Part shown: positions 54,089 through 62,872 of the stretch, in pieces | How the letters are laid out: every line of letters starts with the position of its first letter | How positions within the stretch are numbered: position 1 is the stretch's first letter | NCBI RefSeq assembly: GCF_000337695.1 | Contig: NZ_AOIA01000116.1 | Coordinates: 62,001-126,000, forward strand | Length of the DNA stretch: 64,000 nucleotides | Origin: Natronococcus jeotgali DSM 18795 | GTDB lineage: Archaea > Halobacteriota > Halobacteria > Halobacteriales > Natrialbaceae | Direction: 5' to 3' | Translations under genes and position numbers: made by a program | Notes under the pieces: model-generated | Seen by the model: only the letters and a program-made list of their open reading frames with translations | The model's database searches: none | What the model was told of the DNA's origin: nothing

Positions 54089-55456
54089 ATGGATAGGGAC
54101 ACTGCCGAACCGAACGTGGACGCGTTCCCCGGACCCAACGCCCGCGAGTGGGTCGAGTTCCACGGGGAGAACGCGGCGCCGAGCGAGTACTCCCACGAGT
54201 TCGTCTGGGACGTGACCCGCGAGGCCGACGGCCCGTTCGTCACCGACGTCGACGGCAACGTACTGCTCGATTTCACGTGTCACATCGGCGCCGCGCCGCT
54301 TGGCTACAACAACGAGAAAGTCACCGACAAACTGCGGGCGTTCGATCTCGTCGAGCCGATGAAGATCGCTGGCCAGGACATGTACTTCGGCGCGGGTCCG
54401 ACCCCCGAGGAGTCGGCGGTGCCGGGCTCGAGCCACCTGATGGAGAAGCTGGTCGACGTCTCGAGTCAGTACGGGATGGACACGGTCTTCCTCTCGAACT
54501 CCGGCGCGGAGGCGATGGAGAACGCGATGAAGATCACCCACGACTACCGGGCGCCCGCGAAGTACGGCGTCGCCTTCGCCGGGAGCTTCCACGGGCGCAC
54601 CTTCGGGACGCTGTCGATCACCAAGTCCAAGGAGGTCTACACGCGTCACTACCCTCAGATCGACGGGATCGAGACGGTGCCGTTCTGTGCCGATCGGGGC
54701 TGTGACGCCGACAGCTGCGACTGCGGGTTCTTCGCGAACGGCGGCTCGCAGCTCCGGAACTCGCTGTCCCCGGAGGGCGGCCACATCAACCCCGACGAGA
54801 TCGCGTTCCTGACCCTCGAGCCGATCCAGGGCGTCGGCGGCTACCGCTTCCCCAGCGAGGCGTTCATGGAGGAGGTCGCGGCCGTCACCGACGAGTACGA
54901 CATCCCGCTGGTCGTCGACGAGATCCAGTCCGGCGTCGGTCGCACCGGCGAGATCTGGGCCTCCGATCACTACCCGATCGAGCCAGACGTCATCTCGGCG
55001 GCGAAGGCGCTTCGCGTCGGCGCGACGATCTCCCGATCGGAGATCTTCCCCAGCGAGAAGAACCGCCTGGGCTCGACGTTCGGCGGGGGCGATCTACTCG
55101 GTTCGATGATGGGCGCGCTCACCCTCGAGGCGATCGACGAACACGATCTGCTCGAGAACGCCACCGACCGAGGACGGCAGGCGAAGGAGTTGCTCCGGGA
55201 CGACGCGCCCGACCACGTCGTCGACGTCCGGGGCAAGGGCCTGATGCTCGCCGTCGAGTTCGACACCCCAGAGCGCCGCAGCGCCGTCGTCGAGGAGTCG
55301 CTGCGCCGCGGGCTGTTGACCCTCGGCTGCGGGAAGAAGACGATCCGGCTGCTCCCGCCGCTGGACTCGAGCGAACGCGAGATCGAACTCGGGATCGGGA
55401 TCTTCAGCGAGGCGATCGAAGCCGCGGGTCCGAACGCGAGAGTCGCCGAGCGGTAG
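54089..55456 (+). CDS. Class-III PLP aminotransferase (second copy type)
   Basis: 455 residues. VTDVDGNVLLDFTCHIGAAPLGYN, SNSGAEAMENAMKITHDYR, SFHGRTFGTLSITKSK, EPIQGVGGYRFPSEAF, VDEIQSGVGRTGEIW and SAAKALRVGATIS (PLP Lys) are intact. An insert near 195-225 contains four Cys (FCADRGCDADSCDCGFF), which could bind a metal and is not usual in GabT. The substrate is unknown. The gene is probably transcribed as a leaderless mRNA and ends convergently with the isomerase gene. Confidence 0.86.
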   Translation: MDRDTAEPNVDAFPGPNAREWVEFHGENAAPSEYSHEFVWDVTREADGPFVTDVDGNVLLDFTCHIGAAPLGYNNEKVTDKLRAFDLVEPMKIAGQDMYFGAGPTPEESAVPGSSHLMEKLVDVSSQYGMDTVFLSNSGAEAMENAMKITHDYRAPAKYGVAFAGSFHGRTFGTLSITKSKEVYTRHYPQIDGIETVPFCADRGCDADSCDCGFFANGGSQLRNSLSPEGGHINPDEIAFLTLEPIQGVGGYRFPSEAFMEEVAAVTDEYDIPLVVDEIQSGVGRTGEIWASDHYPIEPDVISAAKALRVGATISRSEIFPSEKNRLGSTFGGGDLLGSMMGALTLEAIDEHDLLENATDRGRQAKELLRDDAPDHVVDVRGKGLMLAVEFDTPERRSAVVEESLRRGLLTLGCGKKTIRLLPPLDSSEREIELGIGIFSEAIEAAGPNARVAER

Positions 55457-55474
55457 TCGTCGGACGCGGAATCC

Positions 55475-56443
55475 TTATTCGGCCCAGTACGCCTCGCCGG
55501 GTTGCTCGCGGAAGAGGGCCCGCTCAAGGAGTTCGACGGCTTTCTCGAGGCCCTCGCGGGAGCTGGTCAGCGAGTCCTCGTGTTCGATACTGAGCGCGCC
55601 GTCGTAGCCGACCATCCGCAGCGTCGAGACGACGTCTTTCCAGTGGCCCTCGCCGTGGCCGTAGCCGACCGAGCGGAACAGCCACGAGCGGTTCGGCTCG
55701 TCGTCGTAGGCCGTCGTATCCAACACGCCCTTCTCGCGGGCCTGTTCCTCGTAGACCTTCGTGTCCTTGGCGTGGAAGTGGTGGATCGCGTCGCGCTCGC
55801 CGAGATACCGGATCGCGTCGGTGATCGAGATATCCTGCCAGTACAGGTGGGAGGGGTCGAAGTTCGCGCCGACGCGGTCGTTCGTCTCCTCGCGCAAGCG
55901 GGCCATCCCGTGGGGTTCGTACACGAGCATGTTCGGGTGCATCTCGATCGCGAGGTCGACGCCGCGGTCGTCGGCGAACGCGGCGAGATCCGACCAGTAG
56001 TCGACGGCGACCTCCCACTGGTAGTCGTGGGCGTCGGCGTGCTCGGTCGGCCACGGCGCGGTGATCCAGTTCGGCACCTCGTCGTCGGGGCCGCCCGCGG
56101 GCAGCCCGGAGAAACAGGTTACGGTACCGACCTCGAGCTGGTCGGCGAGTTCGATCGCCTCGCGGAGCTCGGTGTCGGCCTCCTCGGCCCGCTCCTCGTC
56201 GGGGTGCAGCGGGTTGTTGTGCGTCGCGAGCGCGCTGATCCGCATCTCGAACTCTCCGAGTAGCTCCTCGAGCTCGAGCTGGGCGTCCTCGTCGTCGAGG
56301 TACTCCTCGCGAACGAGGTGGTCGTCGCCGGGGAAGCCGCCGACGCCGGGTTCGATCGCGTCGACGCCGATATCCGAGAGGTACGCCAGGGCGCCCTCGA
56401 GCGATTCGTCCGCGAGCGGCGGGGTGTGTACGCCGATATCCAT
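55475..56443 (-). CDS. TIM-barrel sugar phosphate isomerase/epimerase
   Basis: 322 residues, AP-endonuclease-2 fold. MDIGVHTPPLADESL, THNNPLHPDEE, VDLAIEMHPNMLVYEPHG (metal Glu), GANFDPSHLYWQ, HHFHAKDTKVYE and LSIEHEDSL (second metal Glu) are the usual Xyl-isomerase-like signatures. It could act on inositol or hexose derivatives. Located downstream of the sugar ABC genes on the same strand, 175 bp apart, so it may be part of the same catabolic unit. Confidence 0.85.
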   Translation of the reverse strand: MDIGVHTPPLADESLEGALAYLSDIGVDAIEPGVGGFPGDDHLVREEYLDDEDAQLELEELLGEFEMRISALATHNNPLHPDEERAEEADTELREAIELADQLEVGTVTCFSGLPAGGPDDEVPNWITAPWPTEHADAHDYQWEVAVDYWSDLAAFADDRGVDLAIEMHPNMLVYEPHGMARLREETNDRVGANFDPSHLYWQDISITDAIRYLGERDAIHHFHAKDTKVYEEQAREKGVLDTTAYDDEPNRSWLFRSVGYGHGEGHWKDVVSTLRMVGYDGALSIEHEDSLTSSREGLEKAVELLERALFREQPGEAYWAE

Positions 56444-56618
56444 ACGGACGAACGGTCGTGACGAGAGTCCATAAATCCGGGTGGAGTCACCTCCCGTCTG
56501 TCGACGGTAGACGGTCTATGGGTCGAATTTCCTCGGAAAACGCGGCGCTCGATGCAGGTTCGATCGGGACGGTTCCTCGATCCGTGACGGCGAATCCGCG
56601 ACGGGTCCGCACCCCCGC

Positions 56619-56822
56619 TCAGTACAGCTGCTGTTCCTGCTCGTTTTGTTCCTGCTCGCGTTCCTGTTTTGCCTGCTGGCGCTTGCGCCCGCGGCGGTAC
56701 TGCCTGATGCCGGGGATGACCTTGTTCTTCACGTCCAGAGCGAACGAGACGATCCCGTAGATCCAGAAGAAAAACAACACGAGACCGCCCCCGTAGTAGA
56801 CGACGGGAACGAGGCTACTCAC
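56619..56822 (-). CDS. Small membrane protein at the end of the sugar ABC operon
   Basis: 67 residues from a GTG at 56822 that overlaps the ATPase stop codon (GTGAGTAG). One long hydrophobic segment (YYGGGLVLFFFWIYGIVSFAL) is followed by a basic, Gln-rich helix (RRGRKRQQAKQEREQEQNEQ). The very basic/Gln tail is unusual in this proteome. The frame continues three codons upstream to another GTG. Tight coupling suggests a helper of the transporter; no function is known. Confidence 0.65.
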   Translation of the reverse strand: MSSLVPVVYYGGGLVLFFFWIYGIVSFALDVKNKVIPGIRQYRRGRKRQQAKQEREQEQNEQEQQLY

Positions 56823-58011
56823 GCTGACCACCGGATTCGGCCGCCGCCTTCGTTCGCTCGGCCTCCGAGAGGTCGACGACGCCGTGTGCCAGCGCGTCGC
56901 CCGACGCGGTGTCGAACAGGTGGATCTTCGAGCGGTCGAGCACGACCGAGATCGATTCGTCCTCGTCGATTTCGGTGTCGGGATCGACGCTCATCAGCAG
57001 CTGGTTGGCGGCGCTCGCGGCCTCGTCGCTGGTCATCGAGGAGCCGCTGGTGCCGTCCAGCGAGAGGTAGACGAAGATCTCGTCGCCCATCGGCTCGAGG
57101 ACGTCCGTCGTCGCCTCGATCACTTCGGAGGAGTGATCGATATCGTCGTCGTTTCTGGTGAGGTGGATGTCCTCTGGACGGACGCCGGCCGTGATTTCGT
57201 GGCCGGGATCGACGCCGAGTTCGGCCGTATCGAACTCGATGTCGAAGTGTTTGGTCGTAATGCCGCCGTCGACGAGTTCGCCTTCCGTGAAGTTCATCGA
57301 CGGCGAGCCGATGAAGCCGGCGACGAACAGGTTCGCGGGCTCGTTGTAACAGGTAAGCGGGGGGTCGATCTGCTGAAGCTGTCCCGCGTTGAGGACGGCG
57401 ATCCGATCGGACATCGTCATCGCCTCGGCCTGGTCGTGGGTGACGTAGATGATCGTCGTGTCCAGTTGCTTGTGCAGGCGCTGGAGTTCGGTCCGCATGT
57501 GGACCCGCAGTTTCGCGTCCAGGTTCGCCAGCGGCTCGTCCATCAGGAAGACGTCGGGGTCGCGCACGATCGCGCGGGCGATCGCGACCCGCTGTTGCTG
57601 GCCACCGGAGAGCTCGTTGGGCTCGCGGTCGAGCATCCCCTGGAGCTGGACGATCTCCGAGGCGTCTTCGACTCGGCGGTCGATCTCGTCCTGATCGTAC
57701 TTCCGAAGCCGAAGTCCGAACGAGATGTTCTCGTAGACGTCCATGTGGGGGAACAGCGCGATGTTCTGAAAGACCATCGACACCCCCCGGTCCTTCGGCG
57801 GCAGATTGGTGACGTCGGTTTCGCCGATCCGGATCGTTCCCTCGGTCGGCTTGGTGAGGCCGGCGATGGTCTCCATCGTCGTCGACTTTCCACAGCCCGA
57901 GGGGCCGACGAAACAGACGAACTCCCCGTCTTTGATATCGAGGTTCATCTCGTCGACCGCGACGACGTCTTCGTAGCGCTTCGTGACGTTGTTGAGTGAT
58001 ACGCGTGCCAT
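56815..58011 (-). CDS. Sugar ABC transporter ATP-binding protein (MalK/UgpC type)
   Basis: 398 residues. Walker A VGPSGCGKSTTMETIAGL, Q-loop region VFQNIALFPHM, signature NELSGGQQQRVAIARAI, Walker B DVFLMDEPLANLD, H-loop THDQAEAMTM; then a C-terminal TOBE/MalK regulatory domain (~240-390) with GVRPEDIHL. It powers the importer formed with the two permeases just upstream. Confidence 0.95.
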   Translation of the reverse strand: MARVSLNNVTKRYEDVVAVDEMNLDIKDGEFVCFVGPSGCGKSTTMETIAGLTKPTEGTIRIGETDVTNLPPKDRGVSMVFQNIALFPHMDVYENISFGLRLRKYDQDEIDRRVEDASEIVQLQGMLDREPNELSGGQQQRVAIARAIVRDPDVFLMDEPLANLDAKLRVHMRTELQRLHKQLDTTIIYVTHDQAEAMTMSDRIAVLNAGQLQQIDPPLTCYNEPANLFVAGFIGSPSMNFTEGELVDGGITTKHFDIEFDTAELGVDPGHEITAGVRPEDIHLTRNDDDIDHSSEVIEATTDVLEPMGDEIFVYLSLDGTSGSSMTSDEAASAANQLLMSVDPDTEIDEDESISVVLDRSKIHLFDTASGDALAHGVVDLSEAERTKAAAESGGQRE

Positions 58012-58014
58012 GTG

Positions 58015-59013
58015 TTACTCCTTGAGTCCGCCCGCAGTTAGTCCGCTAACGATTCGTTCCTGTGCGACGATGACGAGAATCAGGATCGGGATGACCCCGA
58101 CGATGCTCGCCGCCGCCATGAGGTTGAAGTCGGTCGTGTACTGGTCCTGGTAGCTCAGAATTGCGCCGACCAGCGGCGACCAGTTCTCGGGGACGTTCTC
58201 CAGGGCCATGATCGAACTGAAGAAGTACTCGTTGTAGACCGAGATGAACGTCAACACGGCCGCGGTCGCGACGCCGGGCGCCGACAGCGGCATGATGACC
58301 CGAAAGAGCGCACCCAGGCGGGTCGTTCCCTCCACGCGGGCGGCGTCCTCGAGTCCGTCGGGGATCTGGGAGTAAAACGTCGTGAGGATGAAAATCGCCA
58401 GCGGCATGAACAGCGCGCTGAACGGCAGGATCATCGACCCCGGCGTGTTCACCAGCCGCGGCGGCTGGAACAGCTCGATTCCCAGAAACGGGATCACGAC
58501 GGCGTTCCCGAGGAACGCGTCGAACAGCGGGATGAGAAACGCCGCCGGCGGGAAATAGGAGATCATCAACACGGCGAGCATGAGCGGTCCCTTCCCGGGG
58601 AACTCGAGGCGGCCGAAGACGTAGCCGGCGAGGCTCGCGATGAGAAGCACGATGATCGTCGTTGCGGTGGCGAGGACGAAGCTGTTGAACACGTGGAGGT
58701 GCAACGGGACCTGCTGGAACACGTCGACGAACGCCTCGGGGTTGAACCCCTGAGGGTGCGGGAACTCGATCCCGACGACGGGGAGCGACCAGTCGCCCGT
58801 GAGGATCGAACTGTTCGGCGTGATCGCGAGCACCAACAGCCAGTAGAACGGGAACAGCGTCGTGACGAGGAAGAAGGCGGACGCGACGTAAAACAGCGCC
58901 CGGTAGAGCCGGGCGCGCTTCTCGTCGTCCCCGATGACGCCCTGTGTCCATCGCGCGAGCACGCCGTCGTCGGAATCCGTCGAATCGGATCGCGATTCGG
59001 TTGTCGTAGCCAT
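58015..59013 (-). CDS. Sugar ABC transporter permease (MalG type)
   Basis: 332 residues with six membrane helices. The EAA loop that contacts the ATPase is DGLEDAARVEGTTRLGALFRVIMPLSAPG. It is preceded by a polar N-terminal tail of ~40 residues. Its start lies 1 nt from the end of the other permease gene; the ATPase gene begins 3 nt after its end. Confidence 0.93.
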   Translation of the reverse strand: MATTTESRSDSTDSDDGVLARWTQGVIGDDEKRARLYRALFYVASAFFLVTTLFPFYWLLVLAITPNSSILTGDWSLPVVGIEFPHPQGFNPEAFVDVFQQVPLHLHVFNSFVLATATTIIVLLIASLAGYVFGRLEFPGKGPLMLAVLMISYFPPAAFLIPLFDAFLGNAVVIPFLGIELFQPPRLVNTPGSMILPFSALFMPLAIFILTTFYSQIPDGLEDAARVEGTTRLGALFRVIMPLSAPGVATAAVLTFISVYNEYFFSSIMALENVPENWSPLVGAILSYQDQYTTDFNLMAAASIVGVIPILILVIVAQERIVSGLTAGGLKE

Positions 59014-59014
59014 C

Positions 59015-60034
59015 TCAGAATCCCTCCTTGAACTGCCTGTAGATAACGATCATCGCGAGGGCGCCGATGATCCCCGCCGTCACGAACGCGATCGCCGACG
59101 CCAGCCCGCGGTTCGTGTTGAACGTCTCGACGACCATACACGACAGCGACGGCACGACCGTACAGCTCGAGGTGATGTCGACCAGCCCGTAGATCCGCAT
59201 CGCGTCGATCGTCCGGAAGAGGACGGCGACGCCGACCGCCGGCAGGACCAGCGGCAGCGTGATCAGCCTGAACTGCTGCCAGCGACTCGCGCCGGCGACC
59301 TTCGCGACGTCGTAGAGGCTTCGGTCGACGCTCTGGAGGCCCGCGAGGATCAACAGCGCCATAAACGCCGTCGTCTTCCAGATGTCGGCGATGGTGACGA
59401 TGATCAGCGCGCTCAGCGGGTCGTTGAGCGTGTTCGTCGGCGCGAGGATCCCCGCGTTCGCGAGGTACTCCGTCAGGAACCCGGTGCTCGGGTGGAACAT
59501 CAGGTAGAAGATCATTCCCTGGATGACCAGCGGGATCGCCCACGGGATGATGATCGCAACGCGGACGAGACGCCGTCCCCGGAACTCACGGTCGAGGATC
59601 AGCGCCTGTCCGAACCCGATGACCGTCTCGAAGAAGACGCTCACGACGGTGAACAGAAGCGTCACGATCAGCGCGCTCCGGAACCAGCCCTCGACGTGGA
59701 CGAACGGGAAACTCGAGCTCGTAGTCACCTCGGGCAGGAACGTCGTGGATCCCGGGAAGTCCGGATCGCGCTCCCCGGTGAACATGTCGACGTAGTTCTG
59801 GAACCCGACGAACTCCGGATCGCCGGTGCCAAGCACGTTGACGTACATCGACAGCTCGAAGGTTCGCAACAGCGGATACAGCGCGATCGATCCCAGGATG
59901 ATGAACACCGGCACCAGCAGCAGGTACGCGAACGCGGTCTCTCCCAGGTTCTCGAGCCACCGCGTGATCGCGACGAGCGGTCCCGACCGCCGCGACTCCC
60001 GGCTCGCGGTATCCGACTTTTGTTCCGTGCTCAT
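59015..60034 (-). CDS. Sugar ABC transporter permease (MalF type)
   Basis: 339 residues, six helices plus an N-terminal helix (AYLLLVPVFIILGSIALYPLL). EAA loop DRSLYDVAKVAGASRWQQFRLITLPLVLP. A periplasmic-side loop between helices 1 and 2 (~50-105) is enlarged, as in MalF. It follows the binding-protein gene by 2 nt. Confidence 0.93.
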   Translation of the reverse strand: MSTEQKSDTASRESRRSGPLVAITRWLENLGETAFAYLLLVPVFIILGSIALYPLLRTFELSMYVNVLGTGDPEFVGFQNYVDMFTGERDPDFPGSTTFLPEVTTSSSFPFVHVEGWFRSALIVTLLFTVVSVFFETVIGFGQALILDREFRGRRLVRVAIIIPWAIPLVIQGMIFYLMFHPSTGFLTEYLANAGILAPTNTLNDPLSALIIVTIADIWKTTAFMALLILAGLQSVDRSLYDVAKVAGASRWQQFRLITLPLVLPAVGVAVLFRTIDAMRIYGLVDITSSCTVVPSLSCMVVETFNTNRGLASAIAFVTAGIIGALAMIVIYRQFKEGF

Positions 60035-60036
60035 GC

Positions 60037-61512
60037 TTACGATTCGCTTTCTTCGAGTGCCGACTGGAGCTCAGCCGCCGCGTCCGCGGGAGTCGCGTCT
60101 CCGGCGACGGCCTGGTTGAGCTGCTCGGCGATGATCTCCGCCTGGGAGGGCCACTGCTCGGTGACGGGGCGGGGCATCGCGTTCTCCCCGGCCACGCGCA
60201 GCGTCTCCATGTAGTTCCCGATCGGCCCGACGGAGTCGGGGTTCGTCGCCTGTTCGTCCTCGAACAGCGCGGGTTTGGGGGGAAGCCAGGCGACCAGCTC
60301 GAGCATGCCGAGATTGAAGTCGTCCTCGGTCATCGCCTGCATGACCTGCACGGCCTCCTCGGTCCGCTCGGAGTTGGGGTTGAGGCCGATGTGCCAGCCG
60401 CCCTGGGCCGACGCGGTTCCGCCGGCGCCAGGCTGGGCGGCCTCGCCCTCCTCGACGGCGTAGGGGATCGGCATCGCGCCGAGGTCGTCGGGACCCTCGA
60501 ACGGGTAGTCGTCCCCGTTGAGCGTCGTCGGAACGATGTACGGCCAGTTTCGAAGCATCGCGGTCCGGCCCGACGAGAACGGCTCGCGGGAGCCCTCCTC
60601 GCCCCAGGACGTGATGTCCGTCGGCGCGATCCCGGTCGGGTACTCCTCGAGGGTGTTCTCGTCCTGGCCGTCCGCGACGAACGTGTACATCATCGCGAGG
60701 GCGTCGATGAACTCCTGCTCGTCGACGGTAACGGGTCGGTCGCCGACGGGACCGCCGAGGTTCTCCTCGCCGCCGAAGTAGGCACCCCCGAACGACGTCA
60801 TGACCTCGTTGAAGCTACAGCAGGAGGTTCCCTCGTAGATGTCGAACTGGGTCGCCAGCCCGGTCTCGGCGTCGGAAGCGTCGACCATCTCCTGGGTGAT
60901 CTCGGCCCACTCCTGCCAGCTCATCGGTTCGGTCGACCACTGCTCGAAGTCGCTGTCGTCGTAGCCGGCCTCGCGGGCGTAGCTCTTGTTGTAGTACAGG
61001 CAGCCGTAGTCCGGAAACAGTGGGAGCGCCATGAGGTCCTCGCTCTCCGGATCGCGGGCCGTACCGACGAACGCCTCGAAGTACTCCTCGTCGATCAGGC
61101 TCAGCGTCTCGTCGTCGAGCTCCTCCGAGAGGTTCGCGAGGTAGCCGTTCTCGACGAGCACGTTCGTCCACCCCGTGTCGCACATCATGAGGTCCGGCTC
61201 GGACTCGCCCGCCTCGATCAGCTGCGAGTAGGCGTCGCGCTGGTCGCCGGTATCGTCCGACTGGGAGCTGAAGGAGATGTCGATCTCCTCGTCTAGTCCG
61301 TTCTCGTAGAGCAGGTCCGGCATCCCGTCCTCGACGTCGCTGATGGTCGTCGATCCCATCGCGATGACGACGGAGTCCCCGTCGCCGCCGTCCCCGTAGA
61401 TACACCCTGCCAGACTGGCCGTCGCCCCGGTCGCGCCGGCCGCGGCGACGAACGTCCGTCGCGAGACGCTTGATTCGCTTTCGGTACGCCCCCGTGAATA
61501 TCTGTCACTCAT
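60037..61512 (-). CDS. Sugar-binding lipoprotein of the ABC transporter
   Basis: 491 residues. Tat signal SRRTFVAAAGATG with lipobox LAGC (Cys37), then a family-1 solute-binding protein (VVIAMGSTTISDVE, ALPLFPDYGCLYYNKSYA, MSWQEWAEI, RTAMLRNWPY, GGWHIGLNPNSERTEEAVQVMQAM). It captures sugar outside the cell for the two permeases. First gene of the operon; the promoter has a TATA box about 28 nt before the ATG, framed by an inverted repeat. Confidence 0.94.
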   Translation of the reverse strand: MSDRYSRGRTESESSVSRRTFVAAAGATGATASLAGCIYGDGGDGDSVVIAMGSTTISDVEDGMPDLLYENGLDEEIDISFSSQSDDTGDQRDAYSQLIEAGESEPDLMMCDTGWTNVLVENGYLANLSEELDDETLSLIDEEYFEAFVGTARDPESEDLMALPLFPDYGCLYYNKSYAREAGYDDSDFEQWSTEPMSWQEWAEITQEMVDASDAETGLATQFDIYEGTSCCSFNEVMTSFGGAYFGGEENLGGPVGDRPVTVDEQEFIDALAMMYTFVADGQDENTLEEYPTGIAPTDITSWGEEGSREPFSSGRTAMLRNWPYIVPTTLNGDDYPFEGPDDLGAMPIPYAVEEGEAAQPGAGGTASAQGGWHIGLNPNSERTEEAVQVMQAMTEDDFNLGMLELVAWLPPKPALFEDEQATNPDSVGPIGNYMETLRVAGENAMPRPVTEQWPSQAEIIAEQLNQAVAGDATPADAAAELQSALEESES

Positions 61513-61528
61513 GAACTGTAATATTGAA

Positions 61529-61562
61529 TTGTACCTATTTATAATTGCTGCCTTGGGTACAA
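61529..61562. promoter_or_regulatory. TATA box and flanking inverted repeat of the sugar ABC operon
   Basis: TTGTACC (61529-61535) and GGTACAA (61556-61562) are perfect complements separated by 20 bp. The TATA sequence TATTTATAAT (61536-61545, read on the minus strand as ATTATAAATA) sits between the arms. Binding of the adjacent TrmB protein would compete with TBP. The right arm continues as GTACAACGG, repeated at 62802-62810 upstream of trmB. Confidence 0.6.
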
Positions 61563-61663
61563 CGGATGTAGTTAACTTCTCACACTCGGCCCGAGCAACA
61601 AGGGTCGATCGCCCCCTCGGGGCTCGACGGGCCGCGGATCGTCCGATCCGGCGGCGATCGACC

Positions 61664-62740
61664 TCAGGTCGCCGACTCGAGGGTGATCCGGACCGCCTCG
61701 ACGTCCTCGACGATCGCCCCCCAGCCGCCGACGGTGCGCGTTCGGCCGTCGCGCTCGAGCGCGAACGCGGCCTTCCCCGCGAACTGCGTGATCGGCACCG
61801 CCCCCCCGTCCCCGCTCGAGCGGCCGGTGTAGTCGACGTCCGTCACCGTTCCGGAGGCGGTCGTCTCGAGCCCGGTGTCCGTCTCGAACCCCTCGACGGT
61901 GGCCTCGATCCGCCGTCCCTCCTCGAGCAGCGATTCGATCCGGCGAAGCGCCTCCCGGATGTCGACGTACGTCGTCGGGAGTTCGTCGTCCCGGGCCGAG
62001 TAGACGGGCTCGTAGACGTCCCACAGGCAGGTGCTGAAGTACCAGTAGAAGACGTACGCGTGAGTGCGGTCGTTGACGAGGACGCCGTACTCGTTGGCCG
62101 AGTGTCGGTTCGGCGCGAAACACGTCCAGGAGCGGTCGACCAGCGCCACGAACGGTGCGGGGATGCGGCGGTACCGGGCCTCGGTGCACGCCTCGGCGAG
62201 TCGCTCGGCCGCTGGCAGCGACGGTTCGGCGGCCGTCTCCGGAAACAGGCACAGTTTCACGTCGGCGCCGGCCTCCCGGGCCGCCACGAGGGCGTCCTCG
62301 AGCGCGTCGAACTGCGGGGGGGTGAGCCCGATCTGAATCTGGTGGTCGGCTGACCTGATCAGTTCGTTGGCCCTGGTGAGAACGGTGTCGAACCGCTTGA
62401 CGATGCTGACGGCGTGATCCTCGATATCCGGTCGGGTCCACCGGGTTTCGATCTCCTCGGCCGCGTCCTCGAGCCGGGTCGCCCGCGAGCGGAGGTCGTC
62501 GAGCACCTCCGTGGGATCGCGCGCTCGAGCCTGCAAACTCCCCTGCTCGTAGGTCTCGACGTATCCGCGCTCCTCGAGCCCCCGCAGGACGTCGTAGATC
62601 CGCGGATCCGGGACCGAGCTCGCCTGGGCGACGTCGGTCGCGGAGGCCGATCCCCGCTCGAGCAGCGTCACGAAGGCGTCGGCCTGGTAGGGCGAAAGCC
62701 CCGCCTCCTCGAGCGTCGCCGCGAGCTCGTCGGGGTTCAT
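61664..62740 (-). CDS. TrmB family sugar-responsive transcriptional regulator
   Basis: 358 residues from the ATG at 62740. N-terminal winged helix (LEEAGLSPYQADAFVTLLERGSASATDVAQAS, VPDPRIYDVLRGLEERGYVETYEQ), a short coiled coil ~85-105, and a C-terminal TrmB effector domain (QIQIGLTPPQFDALEDALVAAREAGADVKLCLF ... NDRTHAYVFYWYFSTCLWD). TrmB proteins bind sugars and regulate sugar uptake genes; its position immediately upstream of the ABC operon suggests that as target. The open frame upstream of 62740 is not protein-like. Confidence 0.9.
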   Translation of the reverse strand: MNPDELAATLEEAGLSPYQADAFVTLLERGSASATDVAQASSVPDPRIYDVLRGLEERGYVETYEQGSLQARARDPTEVLDDLRSRATRLEDAAEEIETRWTRPDIEDHAVSIVKRFDTVLTRANELIRSADHQIQIGLTPPQFDALEDALVAAREAGADVKLCLFPETAAEPSLPAAERLAEACTEARYRRIPAPFVALVDRSWTCFAPNRHSANEYGVLVNDRTHAYVFYWYFSTCLWDVYEPVYSARDDELPTTYVDIREALRRIESLLEEGRRIEATVEGFETDTGLETTASGTVTDVDYTGRSSGDGGAVPITQFAGKAAFALERDGRTRTVGGWGAIVEDVEAVRITLESAT

Positions 62741-62872
62741 TCCCCGATCACCGCGCGGGTCCGTCGCTCGCGTCCTGTGATAGGTAATCGCATAGAACGG
62801 AGTACAACGGTAATTGTAAAAAAGACTCTCGTTGGCGCTACACTGAAGGCGATCGGGTGGAAACGCGACCGT

